Position numbers and translations under genes: made by a program. A stretch of DNA of 18,880 bases, taken from positions 1-18,880 of the forward strand of contig CAYUJW010000020.1 in assembly GCA_964445135.1 (NCBI GenBank), written 5' to 3'. The notes under the pieces were generated by a model that was not told the DNA's origin, made no database searches, and saw only the letters and a list, made by a program, of their open reading frames with translations. The stretch is from JACOTV01 sp964445135. Lineage in GTDB: Bacteria; Patescibacteriota; Microgenomatia; UBA1406; GWC2-37-13. Numbering within the stretch: position 1 is the stretch's first letter; the number at the start of each line of letters is the position of its first letter. This document shows positions 7,928-15,715 of this stretch, in pieces.

Positions 7928-8809
7928 TTACCATGATTTTGTGCTGGCGTCTGCCTCCCATGCAGCAATCAAGCTTTCCTTCTTCGATTTTCTCAATAAT
8001 TTTGTCGAGGCAAACACAAAAATATAGAGCACAGTTTGGGTAGGGTAGCGTGTAAAAAGACTTGCAAGTTGGCCAAGCGCGAGCCCTTTGGGCATCGCAT
8101 ATTCATATCTGAGCCGCTCAAAACCATATGCTGCCATCTCCAGGCGCGAATATTGAAATCTGCTGCTTTTTGAAAGATGCTCGCTGAACGTGGAGGGTGA
8201 CTTAAAATAGACGCGTGCACCCCACTCACATAGATATCTTCCCCCCCGGCGCTTATTCTCAAGATATAAATAAGCGTCAAGCGAGACGACGTTTTCTGGA
8301 ATATAAAGTTGTGTTGCCCAGTTGGTTGGAAACGCCATGACGCGACCACAGCATGACATGTAATTTTCTCCATTTCTCCATGCGCGCGCGATCCGATTGC
8401 TCAGTAAGGTTCCCATTGAAATGGCGCGTTCCATAAGCGAGGTTGGTGGAATAGGAATATTGCGTACGCCGACAAACGTTGTGCGAGGCGAAGATTTGAG
8501 AGCACGGTAAACGAACTTTATGGTGTCTCGATGAAAAACAACATCATCTTGTGTTAAAAGAATATAGTCAGTACGACAAAGCTCAATAAGCTGTTTGCAC
8601 TTTTTGGCAAAGCTGGTGGCGACAGACAGTTCGTGGTAGGTGACTGAATAATTGCGCAACTGACGAGCTACCTCAGGCGAAATTGGTACGCTGTCACATA
8701 CTACAGTAATTGGCAAAGATTCCCCTCCTGTGCAGTTTCGAATTGACCGTATGGTTTGAATGAGTTGATTTTTCGGATGATTTGATGCAATAGCAATCGT
8801 GATGTTCAT
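7928..8809 (-). CDS. GT-A (GT2-like) glycosyltransferase
   Basis: The product has 293 residues. It opens MNITIAIASNHPKNQLIQTI, like GT-A enzymes. LLTQDDVVF (84-92) gives the acidic metal-binding motif. Residues 152-160 (SCCGRVMAF) and SLDAYLYLENKRRGGRYLCE (176-195) occupy the place of the acceptor-binding region, with D178 as candidate catalytic base. The C-terminal part (240-275) is hydrophobic, so it may be membrane-associated. It sits alone between the PBP gene (63 bp upstream) and the convergent tRNA (40 bp downstream). An extended -10 (TGATACAAT) ends 10 bases before its ATG, so it probably has its own short-leader transcript. It may add to the nearby glycan or a separate polymer; the substrate is unknown. 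Confidence 0.8.
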   Translation of the reverse strand: MNITIAIASNHPKNQLIQTIRSIRNCTGGESLPITVVCDSVPISPEVARQLRNYSVTYHELSVATSFAKKCKQLIELCRTDYILLTQDDVVFHRDTIKFVYRALKSSPRTTFVGVRNIPIPPTSLMERAISMGTLLSNRIARAWRNGENYMSCCGRVMAFPTNWATQLYIPENVVSLDAYLYLENKRRGGRYLCEWGARVYFKSPSTFSEHLSKSSRFQYSRLEMAAYGFERLRYEYAMPKGLALGQLASLFTRYPTQTVLYIFVFASTKLLRKSKKESLIAAWEADASTKSW

Positions 8810-8819
8810 GAGTGCATCA

Positions 8820-8828
8820 ATTGTATCA
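8820..8828 (-). promoter_or_regulatory. Extended -10 promoter for the 8809 glycosyltransferase gene
   Basis: On the minus strand TGATACAAT matches the extended -10 form (TG-n-TAnAAT). Ten bases separate it from the ATG at 8809, so transcription would start about 2-4 bases before the start codon. No convincing -35 is seen, which fits an extended -10 promoter. The same nine bases occur before the PBP gene. Confidence 0.55.
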
Positions 8829-8872
8829 GCCCAAGCGCCCGCATGGGAAGAACGAGAGTTGGAGAAGTGCGA

Positions 8873-11092
8873 CTACGGTTGAGGTGTAGGTTGAGGAGTG
8901 TCGCCCGCACAATCAATGCAGATTCTGGAATATCCATCATACAGAATAGTTTTTTCCTTCAGTTCAGTGTTTGGCGTTCCTTCGGTTGCGAGCTTATCGC
9001 TATCACGAGTCACCCAGACTTGCTCGCGCTTGCTGGTTACGCCGCGGTTTACAAGCTTTTCGGTCCCTTTGATAATGTATTCAAATCGGCTTTGGCACGA
9101 GCTGCCGCTGGCCATGGCGCCGGTGCCCCAACACACTTGTGTTCCAACAACCGAGGCAGGTTTTCGTGGCTTGAGATCTGGTTGAGGTTCAAGGACATGA
9201 GTCATGATTCGATTCCAAATAGGGGCTGCGCCTGTGACGCCTGATGTCAAAGCCTGGTTCATCGGTGTGTTGTCATTGTTTCCAACCCAAACGACAGATA
9301 AAAAGTTGGGTGTAAATCCGATCGTCCAGTTATCTTTTTTATCATCTGTCGTCCCAGTTTTGACTGATACCGTGCGGTCTTTGACCACAAGTTGTGAATT
9401 TGTGCCAAAGGCCTGGCTTCTGGCGAAATTATCAAGAAGAATGTGTGAGATGATAAACGCAGATTCTTGTGAGATTGCTCGTTTGCCTGGAATTGCCAAA
9501 AACTTAGGATCCCCCATCGGCTTATTGACATTTTGAATAAAATTTGCATCCTTAAACTCATACAAAACTTTGCCGTTGTGATCTTCAACTTTCAACACGC
9601 CATTGAGTTTGCGTGGTACACCATGGTTGGCAAAAGCTGAAAATGCTTGCGCCATCTCGGTCATGCGCACTTCGCCGCCACCTAAGGAAAGCGATAGGCC
9701 GTAGCGTTTTGTGTCGGTGAGCGAGGTAATCATAAATGCGGGGGCAGACGCGATAAATGTTTCGACCGTATTCATCGCCATCATTTTGACAGCTGGTATG
9801 TTGTATGAATTGGCAAGGGCCATGCGAAGGGGAACTTGGCCATGAAATGTTCCGTCATAGTTTTTTGGACAATAAGGTTTTTCAGGAGCTGGAAAGCAAG
9901 TTGGAGCATCCAAAAACAAGGTGGCCGGAGTTACAATTTTACGATCAATTCCAATGGCAAAATTGATTGGTTTAATTGATGAACCGGGTTGGCGTAGTGC
10001 TGTCGTAACATTGAATGCTCCGGAACCTGTTGCAAAATAATCGGTTGATCCAACCATTGCCAAGATCTCGCCAGTCGGGGGGCGTGTGACAAGTGCTGCC
10101 GCATTCCCAACGCGCAATGAACGTAGATCCTCAATTTCTTCACGCGCAATAGCCTCTGTTTCTTCTTGAATATCCAAATCAAGTGTTGTGGTGACGCGCA
10201 ATCCACCCTCCTCAACCAACTTCGTCCCATACTGTTTCTCAAGCTGGCTGCGAACATAAAATACAAAATGGGCAGCTTTAATGTTGTTGCGAGGAGCATA
10301 GGTACGAATCGGACGGGCAGCTGCTTTTTGGTACTGCTCATCAGTAATGTACTTTTGTTCCTTCATCTTCAGAAGAACCTGGTTACGCCTCTGGCGTGCA
10401 AGTTCGGGGTTTGCGTATGGTGAGTACAATGATGGAGCTTGTGGCAGTCCGGCTAATAACGCCGCCTCATCAAGCGTGAGTTTTTTGGCGCTTTTGTTAA
10501 AGTAAGCGTGTGATGCCTCTTCAATACCATATGCCGATCCGCCATAAGGGATTTGATTTAAGTAAAGCTCTAATATTTCATTTTTGTTGTACAGTTGCTC
10601 GGTCCAGACTGCAAGGAGAATTTCGCGCAGCTTGCGCTGAATGGTGCGCTCTGGGGTTAATAGTGCGGTTTTTACCAGTTGCTGGGTGATTGTTGAGCCG
10701 CCCTGCAGAGATTCATTTTTTAAGTTTTCAATAAATGCTCGCCCAACACCTCCAATTATTGATATGCCTCCATGCCGATAAAAATCCTTATCCTCAATCG
10801 CAATTGCTGCTTGATGCACATACTGTGGAAGATCGACAATCTTAACCGGAGTTCGTTTTTCTTGCTCAAATATTTCATATAACGGCTTGCCGTTTCTATC
10901 AAGAATATGTGTGGCAAGCGGTGTTGTCTGATAATTTTTGAGCTTTGCGGGATTTGGCAGTCCATGGAGCACGAAGATATAAAATATGATGAGGCCGGCT
11001 GTTGCGGCAATAGCCATGAGAACAAGTGCTATTTGTACAAACTTACTGCGCGACTTAAACCAGCGCATGTGTCGATGAGCAAATATTTTCAT
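8873..11092 (-). CDS. Bifunctional class A penicillin-binding protein (PBP1A-type; glycosyltransferase GT51 + transpeptidase)
   Basis: From the ATG at 11092 the product has 739 residues; a TTG two codons earlier is possible but less likely. A short cytoplasmic basic tail is followed by one membrane anchor at about 19-42. The GT51 domain shows E100 in IEDKDFYRHGG, GGSTITQQLVK (131-141) and RKLREI (153-158). The transpeptidase domain shows SSIK (371-374, nucleophile S371), SYN (429-431) and KTGT (578-581). All active-site motifs are intact, so it should polymerise lipid II and cross-link peptidoglycan outside the membrane. The tail has the usual paired Cys (654, 666), an extra C-x2-C (725/728), and a Pro/Gln-rich end. 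It lies 56 bp downstream of metG, with an extended -10 in the gap. Family names in use are ponA, mrcA and pbp1A. Confidence 0.96.
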   Translation of the reverse strand: MKIFAHRHMRWFKSRSKFVQIALVLMAIAATAGLIIFYIFVLHGLPNPAKLKNYQTTPLATHILDRNGKPLYEIFEQEKRTPVKIVDLPQYVHQAAIAIEDKDFYRHGGISIIGGVGRAFIENLKNESLQGGSTITQQLVKTALLTPERTIQRKLREILLAVWTEQLYNKNEILELYLNQIPYGGSAYGIEEASHAYFNKSAKKLTLDEAALLAGLPQAPSLYSPYANPELARQRRNQVLLKMKEQKYITDEQYQKAAARPIRTYAPRNNIKAAHFVFYVRSQLEKQYGTKLVEEGGLRVTTTLDLDIQEETEAIAREEIEDLRSLRVGNAAALVTRPPTGEILAMVGSTDYFATGSGAFNVTTALRQPGSSIKPINFAIGIDRKIVTPATLFLDAPTCFPAPEKPYCPKNYDGTFHGQVPLRMALANSYNIPAVKMMAMNTVETFIASAPAFMITSLTDTKRYGLSLSLGGGEVRMTEMAQAFSAFANHGVPRKLNGVLKVEDHNGKVLYEFKDANFIQNVNKPMGDPKFLAIPGKRAISQESAFIISHILLDNFARSQAFGTNSQLVVKDRTVSVKTGTTDDKKDNWTIGFTPNFLSVVWVGNNDNTPMNQALTSGVTGAAPIWNRIMTHVLEPQPDLKPRKPASVVGTQVCWGTGAMASGSSCQSRFEYIIKGTEKLVNRGVTSKREQVWVTRDSDKLATEGTPNTELKEKTILYDGYSRICIDCAGDTPQPTPQP

Positions 11093-11106
11093 AACCAATA
11101 TGATTT

Positions 11107-11115
11107 ATTGTATCA
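11107..11115 (-). promoter_or_regulatory. Extended -10 promoter for the PBP gene
   Basis: The minus strand carries TGATACAAT in the 56-bp space between metG and the PBP gene, 14 bases before the ATG at 11092. Transcription would start about 6-8 bases before the start codon. No clear -35 is seen. It is identical to the element before the 8809 gene. Confidence 0.55.
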
Positions 11116-11148
11116 GAGTTCCTGCGCTAAAGATTGCTGACTCACTGT

Positions 11149-12564
11149 TTAGATGCGCGCAAACAGTGGCTTGGGCGCGGTAATTGATGGTGCAGAAAGC
11201 GCATCGAGTATTTGGTTTGCGGTGTCTGGCAGAAATATCTGCAGATTATACGCAAACTGATAGAGATTGCGAAGATGTGTGATGAGTATTTCTTGTTTGA
11301 GATGAGTCTCCTTTATAGTCCAAGGATGGTCGGCATCAAGTGCTTTAGAATACTGGCTCAGCTGCGTTCGAAGCGCCATTATGGCACTTCCACTTTCATA
11401 GGCGCGCATGTGTTTGTCGACTGCCTCATAGAGAGTTGCATCTGCTGCAGTTGGCACATATTTCATTCCTTCGGCCAGCTTGAGAATGCGGCTCGTGTGA
11501 TTGCCAATGCCGTTGGCTAAGTCTGCATTGTAGAGTTCAACAAATCGTGTTTCTGAATAATCGCCATCATCAAATGTTGGGATTTCTGCGATGAGATAAT
11601 ATCGCACAGCATCAGTTCCAAATTTCTCAACCTGATCAAACGGATCGACCACGTTTCCCAGCGACTTACTCATCTTCTGACCATTTGAGGTAATAAAGCC
11701 ATGGATGATGATTTGTGACGAATGGGGAAGTCCGACTGATGCAAGCATTGCTTGCCACATAGCAGATTGCTGTCGCAAATTATCTTTTCCTGCAATTTGC
11801 ACACCTGGCCAGGCGTCTTGAAAGGTGTCTAAATCATCGGGCCACCCAAGTACCGATATGTAGTTAATAAGCGCATCAAACCACACATACATGACGTGTG
11901 CTTCGTCGCCAGGGACCGGTATTCCCCATGGCATTTTTGAGGCGAGGCGGGAAATGCTAAAGTCCACAGCGTCCTCCGTAATAAAGTTTTCGATTTCTCG
12001 CAGTCGAAACTCGGGAACCACAAACGAGCGATTATCTGCATACAGTGCAAGAAGCGATTGTTGGAATGCGCTAAATTTAAAGAAATAATTTTCCTCCTTT
12101 ATTGTTTCAACAGCAACATTTGGATGGAGGGGGCAGCGACCATCTACCAATTCTGAATCGGTTTTTTCCAGCTCACACCCAACGCAATATTGGATGTCAT
12201 ACATTTTTTTATCAATAAACCCGGCATCGCGACATTTGATCCAAAATGCTTGAGCAGCCTGTTTGTGAGATGGATCAGTAGTGCGAGTAAAGTGGGTGTA
12301 TGACAGGTTATACGCCTGCTTTAGCTTTTGAAAGATTGCGGCAAATGAGTCGCAATATGCTTGAGGAGTAAGTCCTGCCTCGACTGCTTTCTGGTAAATC
12401 TTGAGTCCGTGCTCATCGGTTCCGGTGTTGAAGATAACATTCTTGCCGCATATTCGCTGGTATCGTGCAATCACGTCCGCTTGTACAAGTTCAAGTGCGA
12501 ATCCAATATGTGGCTTGGCATTTACATACGGCAGGGTTGTGGTTATGTAAAACGTGTTGCTCAT
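11149..12564 (-). CDS. metG: Methionyl-tRNA synthetase
   Basis: The product has 471 residues from the ATG at 12564; an in-frame TTG at 12576 would add four and is unlikely. It charges tRNA-Met in the cytoplasm. Visible class I marks are FYITTTLPYVNAKPHIGF (5-22, the HIGH-type motif as HIGF) and the 'TGTDEHG' block (47-53). A single zinc knuckle with ligands C127, C130, C144 and H147 follows, then YVWFDALINYI (226-236) and KMSKS (297-301). The block after GKD reads NLRQQSAMW (261-269), where most MetG proteins have I-L-R-F-H-x-x-x-W. The protein stops after the anticodon-binding domain and lacks the C-terminal Trbp111-like tRNA-binding domain, as in many small genomes. It is the first minus-strand gene of the divergent spacer; no T-box-like leader is visible. 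Confidence 0.97.
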   Translation of the reverse strand: MSNTFYITTTLPYVNAKPHIGFALELVQADVIARYQRICGKNVIFNTGTDEHGLKIYQKAVEAGLTPQAYCDSFAAIFQKLKQAYNLSYTHFTRTTDPSHKQAAQAFWIKCRDAGFIDKKMYDIQYCVGCELEKTDSELVDGRCPLHPNVAVETIKEENYFFKFSAFQQSLLALYADNRSFVVPEFRLREIENFITEDAVDFSISRLASKMPWGIPVPGDEAHVMYVWFDALINYISVLGWPDDLDTFQDAWPGVQIAGKDNLRQQSAMWQAMLASVGLPHSSQIIIHGFITSNGQKMSKSLGNVVDPFDQVEKFGTDAVRYYLIAEIPTFDDGDYSETRFVELYNADLANGIGNHTSRILKLAEGMKYVPTAADATLYEAVDKHMRAYESGSAIMALRTQLSQYSKALDADHPWTIKETHLKQEILITHLRNLYQFAYNLQIFLPDTANQILDALSAPSITAPKPLFARI

Positions 12565-12843
12565 GAGATGTGACAATTACGATCAGCTGGTTTTAGAAAC
12601 AGTATTTGGAGCTGAAATAAAATGCGCATGTCGCCCAATGTTGGCGTCCTATGCGGTTGAGCCAAGTATATCAAATCATAGGGTAATAGTCACGGGTTGC
12701 TTGGTTGAATACCATGGAAGGAATGTGCCAACATGGATGTTGCGGAGTTAGAAATATATATTGTATATATAGTATACGTAATTTAAGGGAAGGGAAGACT
12801 AACCACAAATAAGGGTAACTTTGCGCAAAATGTGCATGTGGGG
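12565..12843. other. Divergent spacer between metG and rpsO (non-coding)
   Basis: I see no supported gene here. A 65-codon plus-strand frame (12554-12751) starts at a GTG inside metG and resembles nothing known. The stretch holds an AT-rich inverted block (12753-12778, repeated TATATA) that could carry extra promoters: on the plus strand TTGCGG at 12740, 18 bp, then TATATA at 12764. Near the metG start, only a weak -10-like TAATTG is found. The rpsO promoter lies immediately to the right. Confidence 0.5.
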
Positions 12844-12872
12844 TTGAAAAAAAGACAATATCCCATTATAAT
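12844..12872 (+). promoter_or_regulatory. Sigma-70-type promoter of rpsO
   Basis: TTGAAA (12844-12849), a 17-bp spacer, and a perfect TATAAT (12867-12872). Transcription would start near 12879-12880, leaving a leader of about 9 bases before the rpsO ATG. This is the best promoter in the window and it also fixes the rpsO start, since an upstream in-frame ATG at 12832 lies before the promoter. Confidence 0.8.
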
Positions 12873-12888
12873 TTTCATCTATAACAAT

Positions 12889-13341
12889 ATGGCTACCAAG
12901 ACAACAAAACCAACAAAAGCCGTTAAGGCAAAAAAAGAAGTGAAAAAAGTGATCGCAGAAGCAGTCGAAACTCCTGTTGAAGAAGTGACTGTTGTGCCTG
13001 AGCAAACCCCTCAAAACGAGATGGCAGAATTGACAGCTCCCGCAAAAAAAGGAAAAAAATCAACTGCAACATTTGATCTTCATACTGCACAAAAAGGAAC
13101 AATCATTGAGTCGTTTGCACAAAAATCCGGTGACACTGGTTCACCTGAAGTGCAAGTTGCGCTCCTCTCACACAAGATTGTCAAACTGATTGAGCACTTA
13201 AACTTGAACAAAAAAGATAATCATTCTCGTCGTGGACTTCTCAAAGTTGTTGCAAAGCGTCGTCGTATCCTCAGCTACCTTCAAGGATTGAACGAAGAGC
13301 GCTATTCTGGCTTGATTGCCAAACTTGGGCTTAAGAAGTAA
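12889..13341 (+). CDS. rpsO: 30S ribosomal protein uS15 with N-terminal extension
   Basis: The product has 150 residues, against about 89 for typical S15. The core (about 63-150) is clear: DTGSPEVQVALL (82-93), KKDNHSRRGLLKVV (108-121), KRRRILSYL (123-131) and a C-terminal YSGLIAKLGLKK. It binds 16S rRNA in the central domain. The first 62 residues are a low-complexity Lys/Ala/Thr/Glu/Val-rich extension. I chose the ATG at 12889 (MATKTTK) because the promoter lies just upstream; the in-frame ATG at 12832 is before the promoter. An internal ATG at 13021 would give a 106-residue form and cannot be fully excluded. It is followed by pnp, the classic rpsO-pnp order. No room exists for an S15 leader operator in the predicted 9-base 5' UTR. 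Confidence 0.96.
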   Translation: MATKTTKPTKAVKAKKEVKKVIAEAVETPVEEVTVVPEQTPQNEMAELTAPAKKGKKSTATFDLHTAQKGTIIESFAQKSGDTGSPEVQVALLSHKIVKLIEHLNLNKKDNHSRRGLLKVVAKRRRILSYLQGLNEERYSGLIAKLGLKK

Positions 13342-13355
13342 TATAATCGTATAAT
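13342..13355 (+). promoter_or_regulatory. Tandem TATAAT hexamers, possible pnp promoter
   Basis: Two perfect TATAAT hexamers (13342-13347 and 13350-13355) lie directly after the rpsO stop codon. Either could be the -10 of a pnp promoter with a leader of roughly 75-85 bases. No -35 at a good distance is seen (TTGGGC at 13325 lies 19 bp before the second), so this is tentative; pnp may also be read from the rpsO promoter. Confidence 0.35.
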
Positions 13356-13384
13356 CATATTAATAATTACACATTCTTAAACCT

Positions 13385-13407
13385 CATACAGCGCTCGTGG
13401 CTGCATG
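13385..13407 (+). promoter_or_regulatory. Stem-loop in the pnp leader
   Basis: CATACAGC (13385-13392) pairs with GCTGCATG (13400-13407) with one A-C mismatch, around a 7-base loop GCTCGTG. It lies 31 bases before the pnp ATG. In Enterobacteria a pnp leader hairpin is the site of RNase III cutting and PNPase autocontrol; a similar role here is only an analogy. A loose TCTTTCTTTC tract follows, so a weak attenuator is another possibility. Confidence 0.4.
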
Positions 13408-13438
13408 TGGAACAGTCTTTCTTTCATTTAAACGACCT

Positions 13439-15571
13439 ATGAAATATCTCGAGAAATCGATCACAGTAGGTGATCAAACCCTAACGTTACAATTTGGTAA
13501 GCTTGCACGCGCCTCACATGTAGCTGTTATGGCGAGCATGGGAGAAACACGCGTATTGGTTACCTTAAACATTGGACGTGCTCCAGATGATATTGATTAT
13601 CTCCCGTTGCAGGTAGAATACGTTGAAAAATTGTATGCAGGTGGTCGTATCAAAGGTTCGCGATGGGTAAAGCGTGAAGGTCGACCAACTGATGAAGCAA
13701 TTTTAAACGGACGTATTATTGATCGAGGTATTCGACCATTGTTCCCAAAAGAACTTCGAAAGAACATTCAAATCGTAACAACCGTTATGTCAGTTGACAA
13801 TGTCAACTCACCAGAAATTGTTGCGGCAATTGGCGCATCAGCAGTGACTCATTTGTCACAGCTGCCTTGGAACGGCCCCTTGTCCACTATCCGCGTCGGA
13901 TATATTGGTGAAGGATCCAAAGGTGAGTATGTGGTAAATCCAACCACCGCACAGCAAGGTGAATCTTCACTCGACTTGGTGGTAACATCAACCGCCGAGC
14001 GCGTTGTCATGATCGAAACGCAAGCACGCCAAGTACCAGAAGATGTTGTGTTGGAAGGAATTGTACGTGCCAAGCAAGAAAATGCTCGAATCATCGCGTT
14101 TATTGAAGAAATTCGTGCAGAAATTGGTCATGCTAAGGAAGAGCTACCTGTTCCTCTTGTTGACGACTCAATTATCAACATTCTAAAAGAGAAGTATTCT
14201 GCCCAAATTGCCGAAATTGTCAAAGGACAGGCTGAGAAAGAATCAGAAGATTCATCGATGATGGATGGCTTGGTTGAGCAGTTTAGCGCAGCTCATGCAG
14301 ATTTGGAAGTTGATAAAAAAACGCTTCTGAAGGGCATTGACACAGTTGCAAAAAAAATGATGCGTGCGCGCATTTTGAAAGAAAAAGTTCGAGCAGATGG
14401 TCGTGCTCCAGATGAAATTCGTCCGATAACGATCGAAGTTGATTCATTGCCACGTATGCATGGATCAGCGATTTTCCAGCGCGGTGACACACAAGTTATG
14501 TCTATCACCACGCTTGCTGCACCAGGTGCTGAGCAATTGATCGAAGGTCCAGAAGGTGAAGAAGAAAAGCATTATATACACCACTATTATTTCCCTCCTT
14601 ATTCTGTTGGAGAATGCGGGCGTATTGGGTTTACCTCACGACGTGAAGTTGGACACGGTGCACTTGCTGAAAAAGCAGTCGAGCCAGTGCTTCCAGCGCG
14701 CGACGTATTTCCCTATACCATGAGAGTTGTCTCAGAAGTGTTGTCCTCAAATGGTTCAACATCAATGGCATCAACGTGCGGATCAATCCTTAGCTTGATG
14801 GCAGCTGGTGTGCCAATAACACATCCGGTGGCTGGAATTGCAATGGGTATGATTAGCGAAGGTGATGACTATGTCATTCTTACCGACTTGATGGGTATTG
14901 AAGATTTTGGTGGAGACATGGACTTTAAAGTAACCGGAACTGAAGATGGCGTCACCGCGATCCAGCTTGATGTAAAGTCGACTGGTTTGAGTGATGCGCA
15001 AATTAAACAAACACTTGATCAAGCCAAGGTTGCACGTATTGCAATTTTGGGGAAGATGAAGGCGGTTATTGATAAGCCACGTGAGCAGCTGTCAAAGTTT
15101 GCACCAAAAGTGGTTGTGGTCACCGTACCACAAGACAAAATTGGTGAAATCATTGGTCCAGGCGGTCGAAATATCCGCGCAATGATTGCGGAATTTGGCA
15201 CAACCATCGATATTGACGACAGCGGTGCAGTAACCATAAGTGGTACAGATCAGGCCAAAGTTGATGCTGCAGTAAGCTCCATTCGCGATATGACACGTGA
15301 TGTGGAAGTCGGCGAAGAATACAATGGAGAAGTTGTTCGCATTATGCCATTTGGTGCATTTGTCGAACTTATTCCAGGTCGAGACGGTTTGCTCCATGTT
15401 TCAAAGATGGGACGTGGATTTGTCAAAGATCCAAACGATGTCGTGCATGAAGGTCAAACAGTGCACGTGCGTGTATATGAAATTGACCAGCAAGGTCGTG
15501 TCAATCTAGAAATGATTGAAGGCGCTGGTGATCAAAAGTCTCAGAAACCACAGCAAGAGGAACGCGATTAA
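13439..15571 (+). CDS. pnp: Polyribonucleotide nucleotidyltransferase (PNPase)
   Basis: From the ATG at 13439 the product has 710 residues, the usual length; a GTG at 13397 would add 14 unrelated residues and is rejected. It degrades RNA 3' to 5' by phosphorolysis as a trimer. Domains in order: first RNase PH domain (about 10-230, with YAGGRIKGSRWVKREGRPTD at 66-85); a helical linker (about 240-310); second catalytic RNase PH domain (about 325-550, with FPPYSVGECGR at 385-395, REVGHGALAEKAV at 402-414 and the acidic catalytic GGDMDFKVTGTEDG at 491-504); KH domain with IGPGGR (572-577); and S1 domain (about 624-692, MPFGAFVEL). The tail is short and charged. It is downstream of rpsO and ends before a strong terminator. 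Confidence 0.98.
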   Translation: MKYLEKSITVGDQTLTLQFGKLARASHVAVMASMGETRVLVTLNIGRAPDDIDYLPLQVEYVEKLYAGGRIKGSRWVKREGRPTDEAILNGRIIDRGIRPLFPKELRKNIQIVTTVMSVDNVNSPEIVAAIGASAVTHLSQLPWNGPLSTIRVGYIGEGSKGEYVVNPTTAQQGESSLDLVVTSTAERVVMIETQARQVPEDVVLEGIVRAKQENARIIAFIEEIRAEIGHAKEELPVPLVDDSIINILKEKYSAQIAEIVKGQAEKESEDSSMMDGLVEQFSAAHADLEVDKKTLLKGIDTVAKKMMRARILKEKVRADGRAPDEIRPITIEVDSLPRMHGSAIFQRGDTQVMSITTLAAPGAEQLIEGPEGEEEKHYIHHYYFPPYSVGECGRIGFTSRREVGHGALAEKAVEPVLPARDVFPYTMRVVSEVLSSNGSTSMASTCGSILSLMAAGVPITHPVAGIAMGMISEGDDYVILTDLMGIEDFGGDMDFKVTGTEDGVTAIQLDVKSTGLSDAQIKQTLDQAKVARIAILGKMKAVIDKPREQLSKFAPKVVVVTVPQDKIGEIIGPGGRNIRAMIAEFGTTIDIDDSGAVTISGTDQAKVDAAVSSIRDMTRDVEVGEEYNGEVVRIMPFGAFVELIPGRDGLLHVSKMGRGFVKDPNDVVHEGQTVHVRVYEIDQQGRVNLEMIEGAGDQKSQKPQQEERD

Positions 15572-15605
15572 TCGCACCCCTTGTTAATTTTTAGAAAATT
15601 TGTGA

Positions 15606-15636
15606 TAAAAATACCCCCGCACAGGGGGTATTTTTA
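15606..15636 (+). terminator. Strong intrinsic terminator after pnp
   Basis: A perfect 13-bp stem (T-AAAAA-TA-CCCCC against GGGGG-TA-TTTTT-A) encloses a 5-base loop GCACA. The T-rich right arm serves as the U-tract. It closes the rpsO-pnp transcript 34 bp after the pnp stop. Because the left arm is A-rich it could also work on the minus strand. Confidence 0.93.
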
Positions 15637-15649
15637 TGGGTAAGCCCAT
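15636..15649. repeat. Small inverted repeat next to the terminator
   Basis: ATGGG-TAAG-CCCAT: a perfect 5-bp stem with a 4-base loop, starting on the last base of the terminator stem. It lies 30 bp before the ftsK -35 box. It has no T-run of its own; it could extend the 3' structure of the pnp mRNA or be chance. Confidence 0.4.
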
Positions 15650-15678
15650 GTCTTGCATATGATTTGCAAATGCCATCA

Positions 15679-15707
15679 TTGATTTTGTCATCCGCTTCAC
15701 CTACAAT
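15679..15707 (+). promoter_or_regulatory. Sigma-70-type promoter of ftsK
   Basis: TTGATT (15679-15684), a 17-bp spacer, and TACAAT (15702-15707). Eight bases separate the -10 from the ATG at 15716, so the RNA would begin at or within two bases of the start codon. It follows the pnp terminator, so ftsK is an independent transcript. Confidence 0.7.
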
Positions 15708-15715
15708 AATATGAT

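Noticed and set aside
8831..8848. GC hairpin between the PBP gene and the 8809 gene as a terminator
   Set aside because: The stem is short with a mismatch and no T-run follows on the minus strand.
8843..9244. 133-codon plus-strand frame opposite the PBP gene
   Set aside because: Antisense shadow of the PBP C-terminus with no motif.
12565..12576. TTG start for metG
   Set aside because: The ATG four codons later gives the normal MetG N-terminus; no motif supports the TTG.
12554..12751. 65-codon plus-strand frame in the metG-rpsO spacer
   Set aside because: It starts at a GTG inside metG, has no recognisable motif or promoter, and its composition does not look coding.
12832..12888. Upstream in-frame start for rpsO adding 19 residues
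   Set aside because: The start lies before the -35/-10 promoter boxes, and the extra residues simply translate the promoter.
13397..13438. GTG start for pnp adding 14 residues
   Set aside because: It overlaps the leader hairpin, and PNPase proteins begin near the MKYLEKSI-type segment.
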